The notes: generated by a model not told the origin, from the sequence alone. A DNA stretch of 47,913 nt from Clostridia bacterium (GCA_017549285.1 JAFYVE010000049.1:1-47913), one strand, 5' to 3'. Shown: positions 1-8,171, counted from the first letter of the stretch. Translations and numbers: made by a program.

Positions 1-69
1 CGCAAAATAGCCATTTCTAGCCAGTCTGAAAAAAAATTGAAAAAATTTAAAAAAATTTCAAAAAAAGTA

Positions 70-98
70 TTGACAAATCAGGATTCATCCGCTATAAT
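70..98 (+). promoter_or_regulatory. Consensus sigma-A promoter of the tRNA operon
   Basis: TTGACA at 70-75 and TATAAT at 93-98 are separated by exactly 17 bases, a perfect match to the housekeeping consensus. Transcription would start near 105, about 35 bases before the first tRNA. No other gene lies between, so this promoter serves the two tRNAs. Confidence 0.9.
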
Positions 99-138
99 AA
101 CATACGTTGCTGAACGAAAGACACAACGAAACAAACAC

Positions 139-215
139 GGCGGCATAGCTCAGCTGGCTAGAGCATTCGGTTCATACCCGACAGGTCATTGGTTCAAATC
201 CGATTGCCGCTACCA
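139..215 (+). tRNA. tRNA-Met (CAT), elongator type
   Basis: A full cloverleaf can be drawn. The acceptor arm GGCGGCA (139-145) pairs with TGCCGCT (205-211) with a G-U first pair. The D arm is GCTC/GAGC, the anticodon loop TTCATAC carries CAT, and the T loop is TTCAAAT. The discriminator A and CCA are encoded (212-215). The anticodon stem lacks the three G-C pairs of initiator tRNA, and the TTCGG stem matches elongator tRNA-Met of Firmicutes. A lysidine-modified tRNA-Ile2 is the alternative but less likely. Confidence 0.93.
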
Positions 216-244
216 ACCGTCAGCTAAGCCTGACGGTGTAATAT

Positions 245-319
245 GGCCCGGTGGTCAAGCGGTCAAGACACCGCCCTTTCACGGCGGTAACACGAGTTCG
301 ATTCTCGTCCGGGTCACCA
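245..319 (+). tRNA. tRNA-Glu (TTC)
   Basis: The acceptor GGCCCGG (245-251) pairs with CCGGGTC (309-315). The anticodon stem CCGCC/GGCGG holds the loop CTTTCAC with anticodon TTC. The T loop is TTCGATT and CCA is encoded at 317-319. It lies 29 bases after tRNA-Met and is cotranscribed with it. Confidence 0.95.
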
Positions 320-320
320 C

Positions 321-358
321 AAAAAAGCACTTCGGTTATGAAGTGCTTTTTATTTTTT
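321..358 (+). terminator. Rho-independent terminator after the tRNAs
   Basis: The stem AAAGCACTTC / GAAGTGCTTT with loop GGTTAT is followed by a T-rich run (TTTTATTTTTT). It begins directly after the tRNA-Glu CCA end. The next gene starts 13 bases after it, so that gene may live on readthrough. Confidence 0.9.
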
Positions 359-370
359 CGGAGTGATTTT

Positions 371-1468
371 ATGAACAAATTAAAATTCAATAACGGCAGA
401 TTCAGAATATTACAGTTATCCGATATTCAGGAAATTGCAAACACAAATCCCGATACAATCAATCTTACAAGAGAAATTATTGCTGTGGCTCAGCCTGACC
501 TTATTGTTTTAACGGGTGACCAGATAAAGGGTTATGGTGTAACAATGCAAAAAGGTGATGCTAAGACGAATGCAGCATTGACACTCAACAACATTCTTGC
601 ACCAATAAAAGAATCGGGGGTGCCTTTCACGGCTGTTTTCGGCAATCACGATGTTTTCGGTGATGCTGATGCTGATTTCCAATGGAATATTTATAAATTG
701 TATGATAATTTTTTAGGCGAAAATTATGATTTCGATTGTCTGCCCGTTTATGATGAGTATGACAACATGAAATTCTGTGTTTACTGCTTCGATTCGGGAC
801 TTAAAATAAAGGGTAAATATTTCCCCGTAAAAGACGAACTTGTAAATAACTACAAAGCAAAAAGAGATTCGTTATATAATGAAAACGGAAAATATATTCC
901 GTCACTTGCATTTCAGCATATTCCCCCTGCAGATATTTATGACTGCTTTGACAAGGTAAGCAAAAATACAAAAGGTGCTTATCAGGGGGCAAACAGCTTC
1001 AAAGAAAACTATTTTGCACTTCCCTCTTATGCAAAGAATGATCGTTCATTTATGGGTGAAAATGCCGCATCTCCTGATGAAAAAGGGACTCAGGTTGAAG
1101 CTTTTAAAGAAAAAGGCGATGTACTCGGTCTTTTCTTCGGTCACGACCACAATAACAGCTTTGTTGTTAAAAACGGAAATCTTGATTTAGGTTATACTCA
1201 GGGATTAGGATTCAACATTTACGGTCCCGGCAAAAACAGAGGCGGACGAGTTTTTGATATTTACGAAAATACTCCCGACAAATACGAAACATTCACTATA
1301 ACTGCAAATGACCTTGAATCATTCAGACTTGAAAGACCCGTTAAGGAATTTATTTACACCCACTCCCCTTCATCAATCAGCGAAGGTGTAAAACTTGCAA
1401 AAAAGGTGCTGACAGCGGCAGGAATCGCAACTGCAACTGCACTTGCAGTAAAATATATAATAAAGTAA
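371..1468 (+). CDS. Calcineurin-like metallophosphoesterase with C-terminal membrane segment
   Basis: A 365-residue protein of the metallophosphoesterase superfamily, which hydrolyses phosphomono- or diesters with a two-metal centre. Motifs in order are LQLSDIQE (D-x-H/Q type first motif), LTGDQI, FGNHD, FQHIPP and FGHDHNN, matching the D/GD/GNHD/H/GHxH series. The first motif has Q instead of the usual H. The last 25 residues contain a hydrophobic stretch (GIATATALAVKYII) that could be a membrane anchor. No N-terminal signal peptide is evident, so topology is uncertain. The ATG at 371 is chosen because GGAG lies 7 bases upstream; an earlier in-frame start would sit inside tRNA-Glu. The substrate cannot be told from sequence. 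Confidence 0.88.
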   Translation: MNKLKFNNGRFRILQLSDIQEIANTNPDTINLTREIIAVAQPDLIVLTGDQIKGYGVTMQKGDAKTNAALTLNNILAPIKESGVPFTAVFGNHDVFGDADADFQWNIYKLYDNFLGENYDFDCLPVYDEYDNMKFCVYCFDSGLKIKGKYFPVKDELVNNYKAKRDSLYNENGKYIPSLAFQHIPPADIYDCFDKVSKNTKGAYQGANSFKENYFALPSYAKNDRSFMGENAASPDEKGTQVEAFKEKGDVLGLFFGHDHNNSFVVKNGNLDLGYTQGLGFNIYGPGKNRGGRVFDIYENTPDKYETFTITANDLESFRLERPVKEFIYTHSPSSISEGVKLAKKVLTAAGIATATALAVKYIIK

Positions 1469-1471
1469 ATT

Positions 1472-1498
1472 ACAGCGGGATTTCCCGCTGTTTTTTTG
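1472..1498 (+). terminator. Rho-independent terminator
   Basis: Stem ACAGCGGGA / TCCCGCTGT with a 2-base loop, followed by seven T, starts just after the phosphoesterase stop codon. Confidence 0.9.
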
Positions 1499-1511
1499 TG
1501 GGTTTTTGATA

Positions 1512-1541
1512 TTGAATTTATGTAGTTAAGAGTGATATAAT
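1512..1541 (+). promoter_or_regulatory. Sigma-A promoter of the ArsB/NhaD-type transporter
   Basis: TTGAAT (1512-1517), an 18-base spacer and TATAAT (1536-1541). It lies between a terminator and the transporter start, so the transporter has its own promoter. Confidence 0.75.
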
Positions 1542-1562
1542 CTGTACGTTTGCGAACAGATT
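1539..1562 (+). promoter_or_regulatory. Inverted repeat at the transcription start of the transporter
   Basis: AATCTGT (1539-1545) and ACAGATT (1556-1562) form a perfect 7-base inverted repeat overlapping the last bases of the -10 box and the likely start site. The position fits a repressor operator or a 5' hairpin. No regulator is encoded beside it. Confidence 0.45.
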
Positions 1563-1581
1563 AAATATACGGAGAAGACAT

Positions 1582-2880
1582 ATGACAACTGTACTTATTA
1601 TTGCCGCAATAACCTGTGTTTTACTTATGGTTGTGGCATTCCTCAAACCCTCTGTTACAATTAAAAATGCAACAATTCCCGTATTCTGGATTGTGCCGTT
1701 TCTCGGTGCCGTTGCAATGATTCTGACGGGTAATGTAAGTGTTGATGATATTATAACATCATTTACCGCTGACAGCGCTGTCAATCCCCTTAAAATACTG
1801 ATTCTTTTCATTTCTATGACTCTTATATCAGTTTATCTTGACTGCGTCGGTTTTTTCAGATATCTTGCATCAGCTGTTCTCAGAAAAGCGGGGAAAAGTC
1901 AGCTTTCTCTTTTCTTTTATCTTTATGTAACCGTTTCAATTCTCACAATATTCACATCCAATGATATAATTGTTCTCACATTCACTCCGTTTATCTGCTA
2001 CTTTGCAAAAAATGCTGACATTGACCCTATTCCCTATCTTATAACCGAATTCATCGCCGCAAATACGTGGAGTATGATTCTGATTATAGGCAACCCTACA
2101 AACATTTATCTTGCAACGAATGCGGGTGCTTCATTTGCTTCATATACTCTCAAAATGGCGCTTCCCACTGTTGCCGCAGGTGTTGTTTCACTCATTGTGC
2201 TTTATCTGATTTTCAGAACAAGACTTGCAGATCCCATTAAAACATCGGCATTAAAAGAAAAAATCAAGGACAAGCCTGCTGTAGCAATCGGACTTGTACA
2301 TCTTGCAGGGGCACTTGTTTTTATGGTTATTTCTTCTTACATAAATCTTCCTATGTGGATAATCTCACTCGGTTTCTGCGTAAGCCTTTTTATTACAACA
2401 ACTGTCTATTTTATAATCAGAAGAAAAGGATTTTCGGTTTTAGGTGAAACAGTAAAAAGAACTCCCGTTGAAACAATTCCGTTTGTGCTGTCAATGTTTG
2501 TCATTGTTCTTGCTCTTCAGAATTCAGGCATAACCGAAAAGATTGCAACAACTCTTGCAAATGGTAATACAGTTCTTACATTCGGCGCAACTTCATTCTT
2601 TGCTGCAAATCTTATTAACAACATTCCTATGAGTGTTCTGTATTCTTCAATTACAAGCTTTGCAGATACACAGACTTACACACAGGCACTTTATGCTTCA
2701 GTTATCGGATCAAATCTCGGTGCATTCTTTACTCCTCTCGGAGCGCTTGCCGGCATTATGTGGACAAATATGCTCAAAGGCAGCAACGTCAGAATGAACT
2801 TCGCAAGATTCACAAAATACGGCTCAGCTGTGGCTCTCCCCACTCTTGCAGCATCGCTTCTTACACTTGCAATAGTATAA
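1582..2880 (+). CDS. ArsB/NhaD-superfamily ion transporter
   Basis: A 432-residue polytopic membrane protein with roughly eleven hydrophobic segments along its whole length. The region around residues 125-185 (TSNDIIVLTFTPF followed by EFIAANTWSMILIIGNPTN) matches the signature of the ArsB / ion transporter superfamily, with an SNDxxxLxxTP hairpin and a GNPTNI helix break. A second such half near residues 345-400 (ANLINNIPMSVLY and SNLGAFFTPLGALAGIMW) shows the inverted-repeat design of these carriers. Members move arsenite, Na+/H+ or small organic anions. No arsenate reductase or ArsR gene lies nearby, so arsenite is not implied. The start has GGAG 8 bases upstream. It is a single-gene unit with its own promoter and terminator. 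Confidence 0.85.
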   Translation: MTTVLIIAAITCVLLMVVAFLKPSVTIKNATIPVFWIVPFLGAVAMILTGNVSVDDIITSFTADSAVNPLKILILFISMTLISVYLDCVGFFRYLASAVLRKAGKSQLSLFFYLYVTVSILTIFTSNDIIVLTFTPFICYFAKNADIDPIPYLITEFIAANTWSMILIIGNPTNIYLATNAGASFASYTLKMALPTVAAGVVSLIVLYLIFRTRLADPIKTSALKEKIKDKPAVAIGLVHLAGALVFMVISSYINLPMWIISLGFCVSLFITTTVYFIIRRKGFSVLGETVKRTPVETIPFVLSMFVIVLALQNSGITEKIATTLANGNTVLTFGATSFFAANLINNIPMSVLYSSITSFADTQTYTQALYASVIGSNLGAFFTPLGALAGIMWTNMLKGSNVRMNFARFTKYGSAVALPTLAASLLTLAIV

Positions 2881-2884
2881 AAAC

Positions 2885-2913
2885 AAGCAGTCTGTTCAGG
2901 CAGACTGCTTTTA
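2885..2913 (+). terminator. Rho-independent terminator
   Basis: AAGCAGTCTG / CAGACTGCTT stem with loop TTCAGG followed by TTTTAT, immediately after the transporter stop codon. Confidence 0.88.
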
Positions 2914-2924
2914 TGATGTTTGAA

Positions 2925-3064
2925 TATCAGAATTTATCGGGATGTTTGAACAAACTAATCGTAGGGGCTGCCATTGGCAGTCCGTATGGAAATACTTGCT
3001 GTAACGGACGCCCGATGGGCGCCCCTACGTTGTGATTTTCAAATTTAATGTCACCGATAAATTA
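2925..3064. repeat. REP/BIME-like palindromic element, copy A (short form)
   Basis: The core at 2961-3028 starts GTAGGGGC and ends GCCCCTAC. Each 24-base arm (2961-2984 and 3005-3028) is itself a hairpin: CTGCCA T TGGCAG on the left and CGCCC GAT GGGCG on the right. The spacer is only 20 bases. Outer flanks AATTTATCGG (2931-2940) and CCGATAAATT (3055-3064) are perfect inverted repeats. The element fills the gap between two convergent genes. It is a short relative of the ~170-base elements further on. Confidence 0.75.
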
Positions 3065-3068
3065 TTGT

Positions 3069-3599
3069 TTACTCAACAAACTTAACTATCCCCTTATTCT
3101 CCCTGTCTTCGGGTAATTCACAATCTGCATAGCCTATTGCGGCACAACCGAAACATATATGATTTTCAGGTATGCCGGCTTGAGTCATAATTGCTCTGAC
3201 TTCTTCATTATTATAACTGTCCCTCAGCTGATTAATCCATACTGAGCCTACACCGAGTGAATGTGCGGCAAGAAACATATTCTCAAGAACACAGGCTGTG
3301 TCTACTGCGCCGTGACGGTAATCTTCAGGCACAGTAACAATGATAAATACGGGGCAATTATAGAATCTGTGATAATCAGGTCTGTCAAGAGCCTTTGCAA
3401 CTGCTTTCTGAAGACGGACAAGGATTTCTTCATTTTTTATTACAGTAAGTTGCCACAGCTGAGTATTCATAGCACTGGGTGCATAAAGACCTGCGGTTAT
3501 AATTTCATTAAGTATGTTTTCAGGAATTGGCTTGTCTGAAAATTTTCTTACACTTCTTCTTGTTCTGATATTTTTTATTACATCATTCATTTTATTCAC
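3069..3599 (-). CDS. Nitroreductase-family protein
   Basis: A 176-residue FMN-dependent nitroreductase-fold protein. The N-terminal IRTRRSVRKFSDKPIP is the classic phosphate-binding RxSxR segment. It is followed by AGLYAPSAMNTQLWQLTVI (flavin contacts) and a C-terminal GVGSVWINQL plus GCAAIGYAD block. Members reduce nitro compounds, quinones or flavins with NAD(P)H, and the length is normal for the short single-domain branch. GGAG lies 8 bases before the ATG. It is monocistronic and divergent from the esterase. The physiological substrate is unknown. Confidence 0.9.
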   Translation of the reverse strand: MNKMNDVIKNIRTRRSVRKFSDKPIPENILNEIITAGLYAPSAMNTQLWQLTVIKNEEILVRLQKAVAKALDRPDYHRFYNCPVFIIVTVPEDYRHGAVDTACVLENMFLAAHSLGVGSVWINQLRDSYNNEEVRAIMTQAGIPENHICFGCAAIGYADCELPEDRENKGIVKFVE

Positions 3600-3679
3600 T
3601 CCATAAATTATTGTATTATAATATTAACAAAAACTTAACACATTTTCAATATGCATTTTAAATTATTAGACAATAATAA

Positions 3680-3709
3680 TTGACTTTTTTGCATAAATTA
3701 TGGTAAAAT
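3680..3709 (+). promoter_or_regulatory. Promoter of the esterase gene
   Basis: TTGACT (3680-3685), an 18-base spacer and TAAAAT (3704-3709). A TG dinucleotide one base before the -10 makes it an extended -10 promoter. It lies 30 bases before the esterase start codon. Confidence 0.7.
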
Positions 3710-3738
3710 ATTATAAATTTTATAGGGAAGGTGTATTT

Positions 3739-4683
3739 ATGAACAAATCTCAGTTTATTTTCAAGGCAATTGACGTTGTTTTTGATAAGCCTCAGAATCC
3801 TTATAATATAGAAAATATTTACTCTGTAAAAGATATTGCTTACAGCGATATTGACCCGAAAATGACCGTCGGTGACCTTTACTTCAACCCCGAAATCCTC
3901 AAAGACGGCAAAAATCACCCTATTATCCTGAATATCCACGGTGGCGGATTTGTTATGGGTGACAAGGAATACAGAAAAACTCTTTCTGAGCTTTATGCAA
4001 GCAGAGGCTATTATGTTTATAATGTAAATTACCGTATGCCTCCTGCAGTTAATATTTTCGGTTGTATTGAAGACTCTGTGAATGCAGCAAATCATATCAA
4101 TTCACTCGCAGAAGAATACAGCATTGATACAGACAAAATTTTTATTTCGGGTGACTCTGCAGGTGCATTCCTTGCTGCATATTTAGGAGCGCTCCGTTTC
4201 AATGAAGGACTCAATGAGGAACTGAATGTTCCTGAAATTAAAATTGATATTGCAGGACTTGTGCTCAATTCTGGTCCTTATGACCTCAAAGCTATGCTTT
4301 CAGCCAAGCTACCGCTCGGTATTATTCCCGAACTTGCTTCAATGCTTGTCGGTTTTCAGCTCAAAGAAGACCTGAGTGATATTTATGACTACGAATATTT
4401 CAAGTATATGAGTGTCAATGATTTTGTCAATGACAAATGGTGTCCTGCTTTCATTTCGTGGTCCGATTCAGACTTTATATGCCCCAATCAGGGCAGACCG
4501 ATGGCTGAAAAGCTTATGAAAAATTGTCCATATGTAGCAACTTCATATGCAGACGGCCTTCTTTACGGTCACGACTTCCACCTTACACTCAAAAATGAAA
4601 AATCAATGCAGTGTATTGAAAGCGGAATTAAGTTTATGAACAAAGTCTGTGAAGATATTGACAAAAAGAAAGTAACAATATAA
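3739..4683 (+). CDS. Alpha/beta-hydrolase fold esterase (HSL/BD-FAE-like)
   Basis: A 314-residue cytoplasmic hydrolase without a signal peptide. It shows the oxyanion-hole motif HGGGFVMG near residue 75, the nucleophile elbow GDSAGAF near residue 145 (Ser in GxSxG), and a late Asp (SDSDFICP) and His (YGHDFHL) completing the triad. This pattern belongs to the hormone-sensitive-lipase/acetyl-esterase branch, which cleaves short acyl esters such as acetylated sugars. The ATG at 3739 is preferred over an upstream ATG at 3700 because GGGAAGGTG lies 6-12 bases before it and 3700 overlaps the promoter. It ends in a shared terminator facing clpX. Confidence 0.88.
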   Translation: MNKSQFIFKAIDVVFDKPQNPYNIENIYSVKDIAYSDIDPKMTVGDLYFNPEILKDGKNHPIILNIHGGGFVMGDKEYRKTLSELYASRGYYVYNVNYRMPPAVNIFGCIEDSVNAANHINSLAEEYSIDTDKIFISGDSAGAFLAAYLGALRFNEGLNEELNVPEIKIDIAGLVLNSGPYDLKAMLSAKLPLGIIPELASMLVGFQLKEDLSDIYDYEYFKYMSVNDFVNDKWCPAFISWSDSDFICPNQGRPMAEKLMKNCPYVATSYADGLLYGHDFHLTLKNEKSMQCIESGIKFMNKVCEDIDKKKVTI

Positions 4684-4686
4684 AAA

Positions 4687-4725
4687 TATGAGATACTTCT
4701 GAAAATGAAGTATCTCATTTTTTAA
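4687..4725. terminator. Bidirectional terminator between the esterase and clpX
   Basis: ATGAGATACTTC / GAAGTATCTCAT stem with a 7-base loop. T-runs follow on the plus strand (ATTTTTTAA) and on the minus strand (ATATTTTTATA), so it can end both convergent transcripts. Confidence 0.85.
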
Positions 4726-4735
4726 CTATAAATGC

Positions 4736-6031
4736 TTATGCACCTGCTACGGCAGGTTTTTCTTTTTCTGACTCTGCTCTGGAAATATCGTGTTCAATTA
4801 CGGGGGCTTCACCGTCTGTGATGCAGTTCTTTGTGATTGTTACCCTTGAAATTGTGGGGTCTGAAGGAACTGTGAACATAATGTCAAGAAGAGCTTTTTC
4901 CATAATGGCTCTAAGGCCACGTGCACCTGTTTTCTTTTCAAGTGCCATATCAGCAACAGCTTCAAGAGCATCGTCTGTAAAAACAAGTTCAGCGCTGTCC
5001 ATTTTAAAAAGCTGAATGTACTGTTTTACGATTGAGTTCTTAGGCTCTCTGAGAATTCTTACAAGAGCTTCTCTATCAAGATTCTGAAGAGGAGTGATAA
5101 CGGGAACACGGCCGACAAGTTCAGGAATAAGACCGAATTTGACGATATCCTGAGGAGTTGCCTGAGCCATAATATAATCCGAATCAAGCTGAGCTTTGTT
5201 CTTTACTTCTGCTTCAAATCCAATTACGGAATTACCCATTCTCTTTTCGATAATCTTCTCTATGCCGTCGAATGCACCGCCGCAGATAAAGAGGATATTT
5301 GTTGTGTCAATCTGAATAAATTCCTGCTGAGGATGTTTTCTGCCGCCCTGAGGAGGAACATTTGCAACAGTACCTTCAAGAATCTTGAGAAGTGCCTGCT
5401 GAACACCTTCACCGCTGACATCTCTTGTGATTGAGGGATTTTCGGAACGTCGTGAAATCTTATCGATTTCATCAACATAAATAATACCTCGTTCAGCTTT
5501 TTCAATATCGAAATCTGCAGCCTGAATAAGACGCAGAAGAATATTCTCAACGTCTTCGCCAACGTAACCTGCCTCTGTGAGAGTGGTTGCATCGGCAATT
5601 GCGAAGGGCACATCAATTATCTTTGCGAGTGTCTGAGCAAGCATAGTCTTACCGACACCTGTGGGGCCGAGAAGAAGCACGTTGCTCTTCTGTATATCAA
5701 CATCACAGTCCTGACCGAAATAAATTCGCTTATAATGATTGTAAACGGCAACAGAAAGAGCTGTTTTTGCAGCATCCTGACCGATTACATATTCATCGAG
5801 CTTAGCTTTGATTTCGGCAGGCTTGGGAAGGTTTCTTTTTGAAACAGTCTTACCACCTTTTTTATTCGGCTGTGAATAATAATCTTCTTCTTCAATTATT
5901 GAAAGACAAAGTTCCGTACATTCGTCACAGATGAAAACATTATTGGGACCGGCAATAAGTTTTCTTACCATATCCTGCGATTTTCCGCAGAACGAACAAC
6001 GGACTGTTTTTGAATCGTCATTTTTAGCCAA
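4736..6031 (-). CDS. clpX: ATP-dependent Clp protease ATP-binding subunit ClpX
   Basis: AAA+ unfoldase that recognises tagged substrates and threads them into ClpP. The 431-residue protein has an N-terminal C4 zinc finger (CSFCGKSQ ... CDECTELC, residues 12-41), Walker A GPTGVGKT near residue 125, the pore loop GYVGEDVE, Walker [10 protein letters not shown], and a small domain with sensor 2 [10 protein letters not shown]. The loop after [15 protein letters not shown] holds IGF, the ClpP-docking tripeptide. The start codon is TTG: AAGGAG lies 11 bases upstream and no in-frame ATG exists near it. It follows clpP on the same strand, separated by a hairpin. The C-terminal tail is Ala/Glu rich. 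Confidence 0.97.
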   Translation of the reverse strand: MAKNDDSKTVRCSFCGKSQDMVRKLIAGPNNVFICDECTELCLSIIEEEDYYSQPNKKGGKTVSKRNLPKPAEIKAKLDEYVIGQDAAKTALSVAVYNHYKRIYFGQDCDVDIQKSNVLLLGPTGVGKTMLAQTLAKIIDVPFAIADATTLTEAGYVGEDVENILLRLIQAADFDIEKAERGIIYVDEIDKISRRSENPSITRDVSGEGVQQALLKILEGTVANVPPQGGRKHPQQEFIQIDTTNILFICGGAFDGIEKIIEKRMGNSVIGFEAEVKNKAQLDSDYIMAQATPQDIVKFGLIPELVGRVPVITPLQNLDREALVRILREPKNSIVKQYIQLFKMDSAELVFTDDALEAVADMALEKKTGARGLRAIMEKALLDIMFTVPSDPTISRVTITKNCITDGEAPVIEHDISRAESEKEKPAVAGA

Positions 6032-6059
6032 TGATAATTCAACTCCTTAGCTTAAAAGT

Positions 6060-6087
6060 AACGGGCAAACCGAGTGATTTGCCCGTT
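6060..6087 (-). terminator. Intercistronic hairpin between clpP and clpX
   Basis: AACGGGCAAA / TTTGCCCGTT is a perfect 10-base stem with an 8-base loop in the gap between the clpP stop and the clpX ribosome binding site. Only a short U-rich run (ACTTTTAA) follows on the minus strand. It may act as a partial terminator or an RNA-stability element that sets the clpP:clpX ratio. Confidence 0.65.
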
Positions 6088-6093
6088 GTTATT

Positions 6094-6675
6094 TTATCGA
6101 TGAGTGATAACCTTATCTACAAGACCGTATTCAAGAGCTTCCTGAGCATCCATATAATTGTCACGCTCGGTATCCTGATAAATCTGTTCAATAGGTTTGC
6201 CTGTATTTTCGGCAAGGATCCTGTTGAGATTTTCTTTTGTTTTGAGAATCTGCTTTGCAACGATTTCGATATCAGTTGCCTGACCCTTTGCACCGCCTAA
6301 AGGCTGATGAATCATAATAAGGCTGTTGGGAAGAGCATATCTCTTACCTTTTGCGCCGCTTGAAAGAAGGAATGCACCCATTGAAGCAGCCATACCCATA
6401 CAGATTGTTGAAACATCACATTTGATATACTGCATTGTATCATAAATAGCCATACCTGCAGATACAGAGCCACCGGGACTGTTGATGTATAGACTGATGT
6501 CCTTATCAGCATCCTGACTTTCAAGGAAGAGAAGCTGTGCTACAACAAGGCTAGCTGTTGCATCATTAACTTCGTCTGAGAGAACGATAATTCTGTCATT
6601 GAGAAGACGTGAATAGATATCATATGCTCTTTCGCCTCTGTTTGTCTGTTCAATGACGGTAGGTACCAATGCCAT
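6094..6675 (-). CDS. clpP: ATP-dependent Clp protease proteolytic subunit ClpP
   Basis: Serine protease forming the tetradecameric barrel fed by ClpX and Clp/Hsp100 ATPases. The 193 residues have the full catalytic triad Ser98 (GMAASMG), His123 (MIHQPLGG) and Asp172 (TERDNYM), the oxyanion segment SPGGSVSAG (66-74) and the N-terminal VPTVIEQ that becomes the axial loop. The length is standard. It lies between tig and clpX, the usual bacterial order. The ribosome binding site (CCAAGGAGG) is strong. Confidence 0.98.
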   Translation of the reverse strand: MALVPTVIEQTNRGERAYDIYSRLLNDRIIVLSDEVNDATASLVVAQLLFLESQDADKDISLYINSPGGSVSAGMAIYDTMQYIKCDVSTICMGMAASMGAFLLSSGAKGKRYALPNSLIMIHQPLGGAKGQATDIEIVAKQILKTKENLNRILAENTGKPIEQIYQDTERDNYMDAQEALEYGLVDKVITHR

Positions 6676-6731
6676 AATAAAACCTCCTTGGACTCTTAAA
6701 TTATAGTTCAGATATCAAAGAATTATTCAGA

Positions 6732-8108
6732 TTATTCTGCTGCTTCTTCTGCGGGAGCTTCTTCAGCAGCTTCTGCCTTCTTTGTTGTCTTCTTTGTAGT
6801 TGTCTTCTTTGTTGCTGTCTTTCTTGGTTTTGAAGCCTTTGCGTTTGCAACGATGAAGTCAATAGCCTTCTTGTTTACGATATCGCCCTTAGCTGTCTTT
6901 TCAGGGATAGCTGCCTTGATCTGGTCAAGTTCCATACCGTAAGCATCTGCATACTTCTGGTAGAGTTCATTGATATCATCTTCTGAAGCTTCAAGGCCTT
7001 CGTTTGCAACGATCTTTTCAAGAGCAAGCATAAGCTTAACGTCTTTTTCCGCCTGAGCTCTGTACTGTTCTCTTACAGCCTTTTCATCCATACCGATGTA
7101 TGTCATATATGTCTTGAAATCAAGGCCCTGCATACGGAGTCTGTAATCCATATCGTTAATCATATCGTCGATGCCTTTTTCAATCATACATTCGGGGATT
7201 TCACCTGAAACAGCTTCAACAACGAGATCGAGAAGCTTTGACTCAAAAGCTCTGTCAGCATTAGCCTGCTTAGCTTCTGTCATATTCTTTTCAAGGTCAC
7301 CCTTGAGTTCAGCAAGTGTTTCGAATTCACTTACGTCCTTAGCAAATTCATCATCAAGTTCGGGGAGTTCTTTAACCTTGATGCCGTGAAGTTTGATTTT
7401 GAACACTACGGGCTTGCCTGCAAGGTCTTCTGCATGATATTCTTCGGGGAATGTAACGTCGATATCGAATTCTTCACCGATTGTGTGACCGATGATCTTC
7501 TCTTCAAAGCCGGGGATGAACTGACCGCTGCCGATTGTAAGGTCGAATTCTTCAGCCTTACCGCCGTCGAATGCAACGCCGTCATTGAATCCTTCGTAAT
7601 CGATTGTAACGATATCACCGTCTGCAACAGCTCTGTCGTCAACATCAACGATTCTTGCGCAGTCTTCAAGCTTCTTGTTGAGTTCTGCTTCGATTTCTTC
7701 AGCTGTAACAGCTACAGCTTCCTTTTCAGCCTTGAGGCCTTTGTATTCACCGAGTTCGATTTCGGGCTTTACTGTAACTTTACATGAAAGTTCAACACCG
7801 TCTTTGCCTACTGACTTGATGTCAAAATCAAAGGGATTGTCAACGGGATCGATTCCTGCTTCTGCAACAGCAGCTTCATATGCTTCAGGGAATGCGATTT
7901 CAAGTGCGTCATCGTAGAATACGCCTTCACCGTAGTACTTTTCGATAAATGCTTTGGGAGCTTTACCCTTTCTGAAACCGGGAACAGCAATGTTCTTCTT
8001 AACCTTGTTGTAAGCTTTGTTATTAGCGTCTGCAAAAGCTTCAGCGCTGATTGAAAGCTCAAGTGTTACTTCGTTTGTACCGGTTTTTTCACAAGATTTT
8101 AAACTCAT
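6732..8108 (-). CDS. tig: Trigger factor
   Basis: Ribosome-associated chaperone and peptidyl-prolyl isomerase. The 458 residues show the ribosome-binding signature GFRKGKAPKAFIEKYYG near residue 45, an FKBP-type PPIase domain from about residue 155 to 245 (DGDIVTIDYEGFNDGVAF ... IGSGQFIPGFEEKIIG), and a C-terminal helical chaperone domain. The last 35 residues are a Lys/Thr-rich tail turning into Ala/Glu, an extension not needed for the family fold. It leads the tig-clpP-clpX block. Confidence 0.97.
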   Translation of the reverse strand: MSLKSCEKTGTNEVTLELSISAEAFADANNKAYNKVKKNIAVPGFRKGKAPKAFIEKYYGEGVFYDDALEIAFPEAYEAAVAEAGIDPVDNPFDFDIKSVGKDGVELSCKVTVKPEIELGEYKGLKAEKEAVAVTAEEIEAELNKKLEDCARIVDVDDRAVADGDIVTIDYEGFNDGVAFDGGKAEEFDLTIGSGQFIPGFEEKIIGHTIGEEFDIDVTFPEEYHAEDLAGKPVVFKIKLHGIKVKELPELDDEFAKDVSEFETLAELKGDLEKNMTEAKQANADRAFESKLLDLVVEAVSGEIPECMIEKGIDDMINDMDYRLRMQGLDFKTYMTYIGMDEKAVREQYRAQAEKDVKLMLALEKIVANEGLEASEDDINELYQKYADAYGMELDQIKAAIPEKTAKGDIVNKKAIDFIVANAKASKPRKTATKKTTTKKTTKKAEAAEEAPAEEAAE

Positions 8109-8124
8109 TTAAATTTTCCTCCGT

Positions 8125-8142
8125 TCTCATATTAATATGAGA
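8125..8142. promoter_or_regulatory. Perfect 18-base palindrome in the tig leader
   Basis: TCTCATATTAATATGAGA lies between the -10 box and the tig ribosome binding site (CGGAGG), ending one base upstream of CGGAGG. It could be a repressor site or an mRNA hairpin next to the Shine-Dalgarno. It does not match CIRCE or a CtsR box. Confidence 0.5.
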
Positions 8143-8162
8143 TGATATATTTCAACTTTTGT

Positions 8163-8171
8163 ATTATAACA
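8163..8171 (-). promoter_or_regulatory. Extended -10 promoter of tig
   Basis: On the minus strand TGTTATAAT contains a perfect -10 with the extended TG motif. The -35 region 17 bases upstream (TGGAAA) is poor, as is common for extended -10 promoters. It lies 54 bases before the tig start. Confidence 0.65.

Noticed and set aside
17-30. IR-like ends of a mobile element in the first 60 bases
   Set aside because: The region is a plain A-rich stretch without matching inverted repeats or a transposase.
37-366. 109-codon ORF across the tRNA region
   Set aside because: It reads through promoter, tRNA-Met, tRNA-Glu and the terminator; tRNA structure explains the sequence.
1582-2880. Arsenic resistance locus
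   Set aside because: The transporter fits the superfamily, but no arsR, arsC or arsA lies nearby, so arsenite specificity is not supported.
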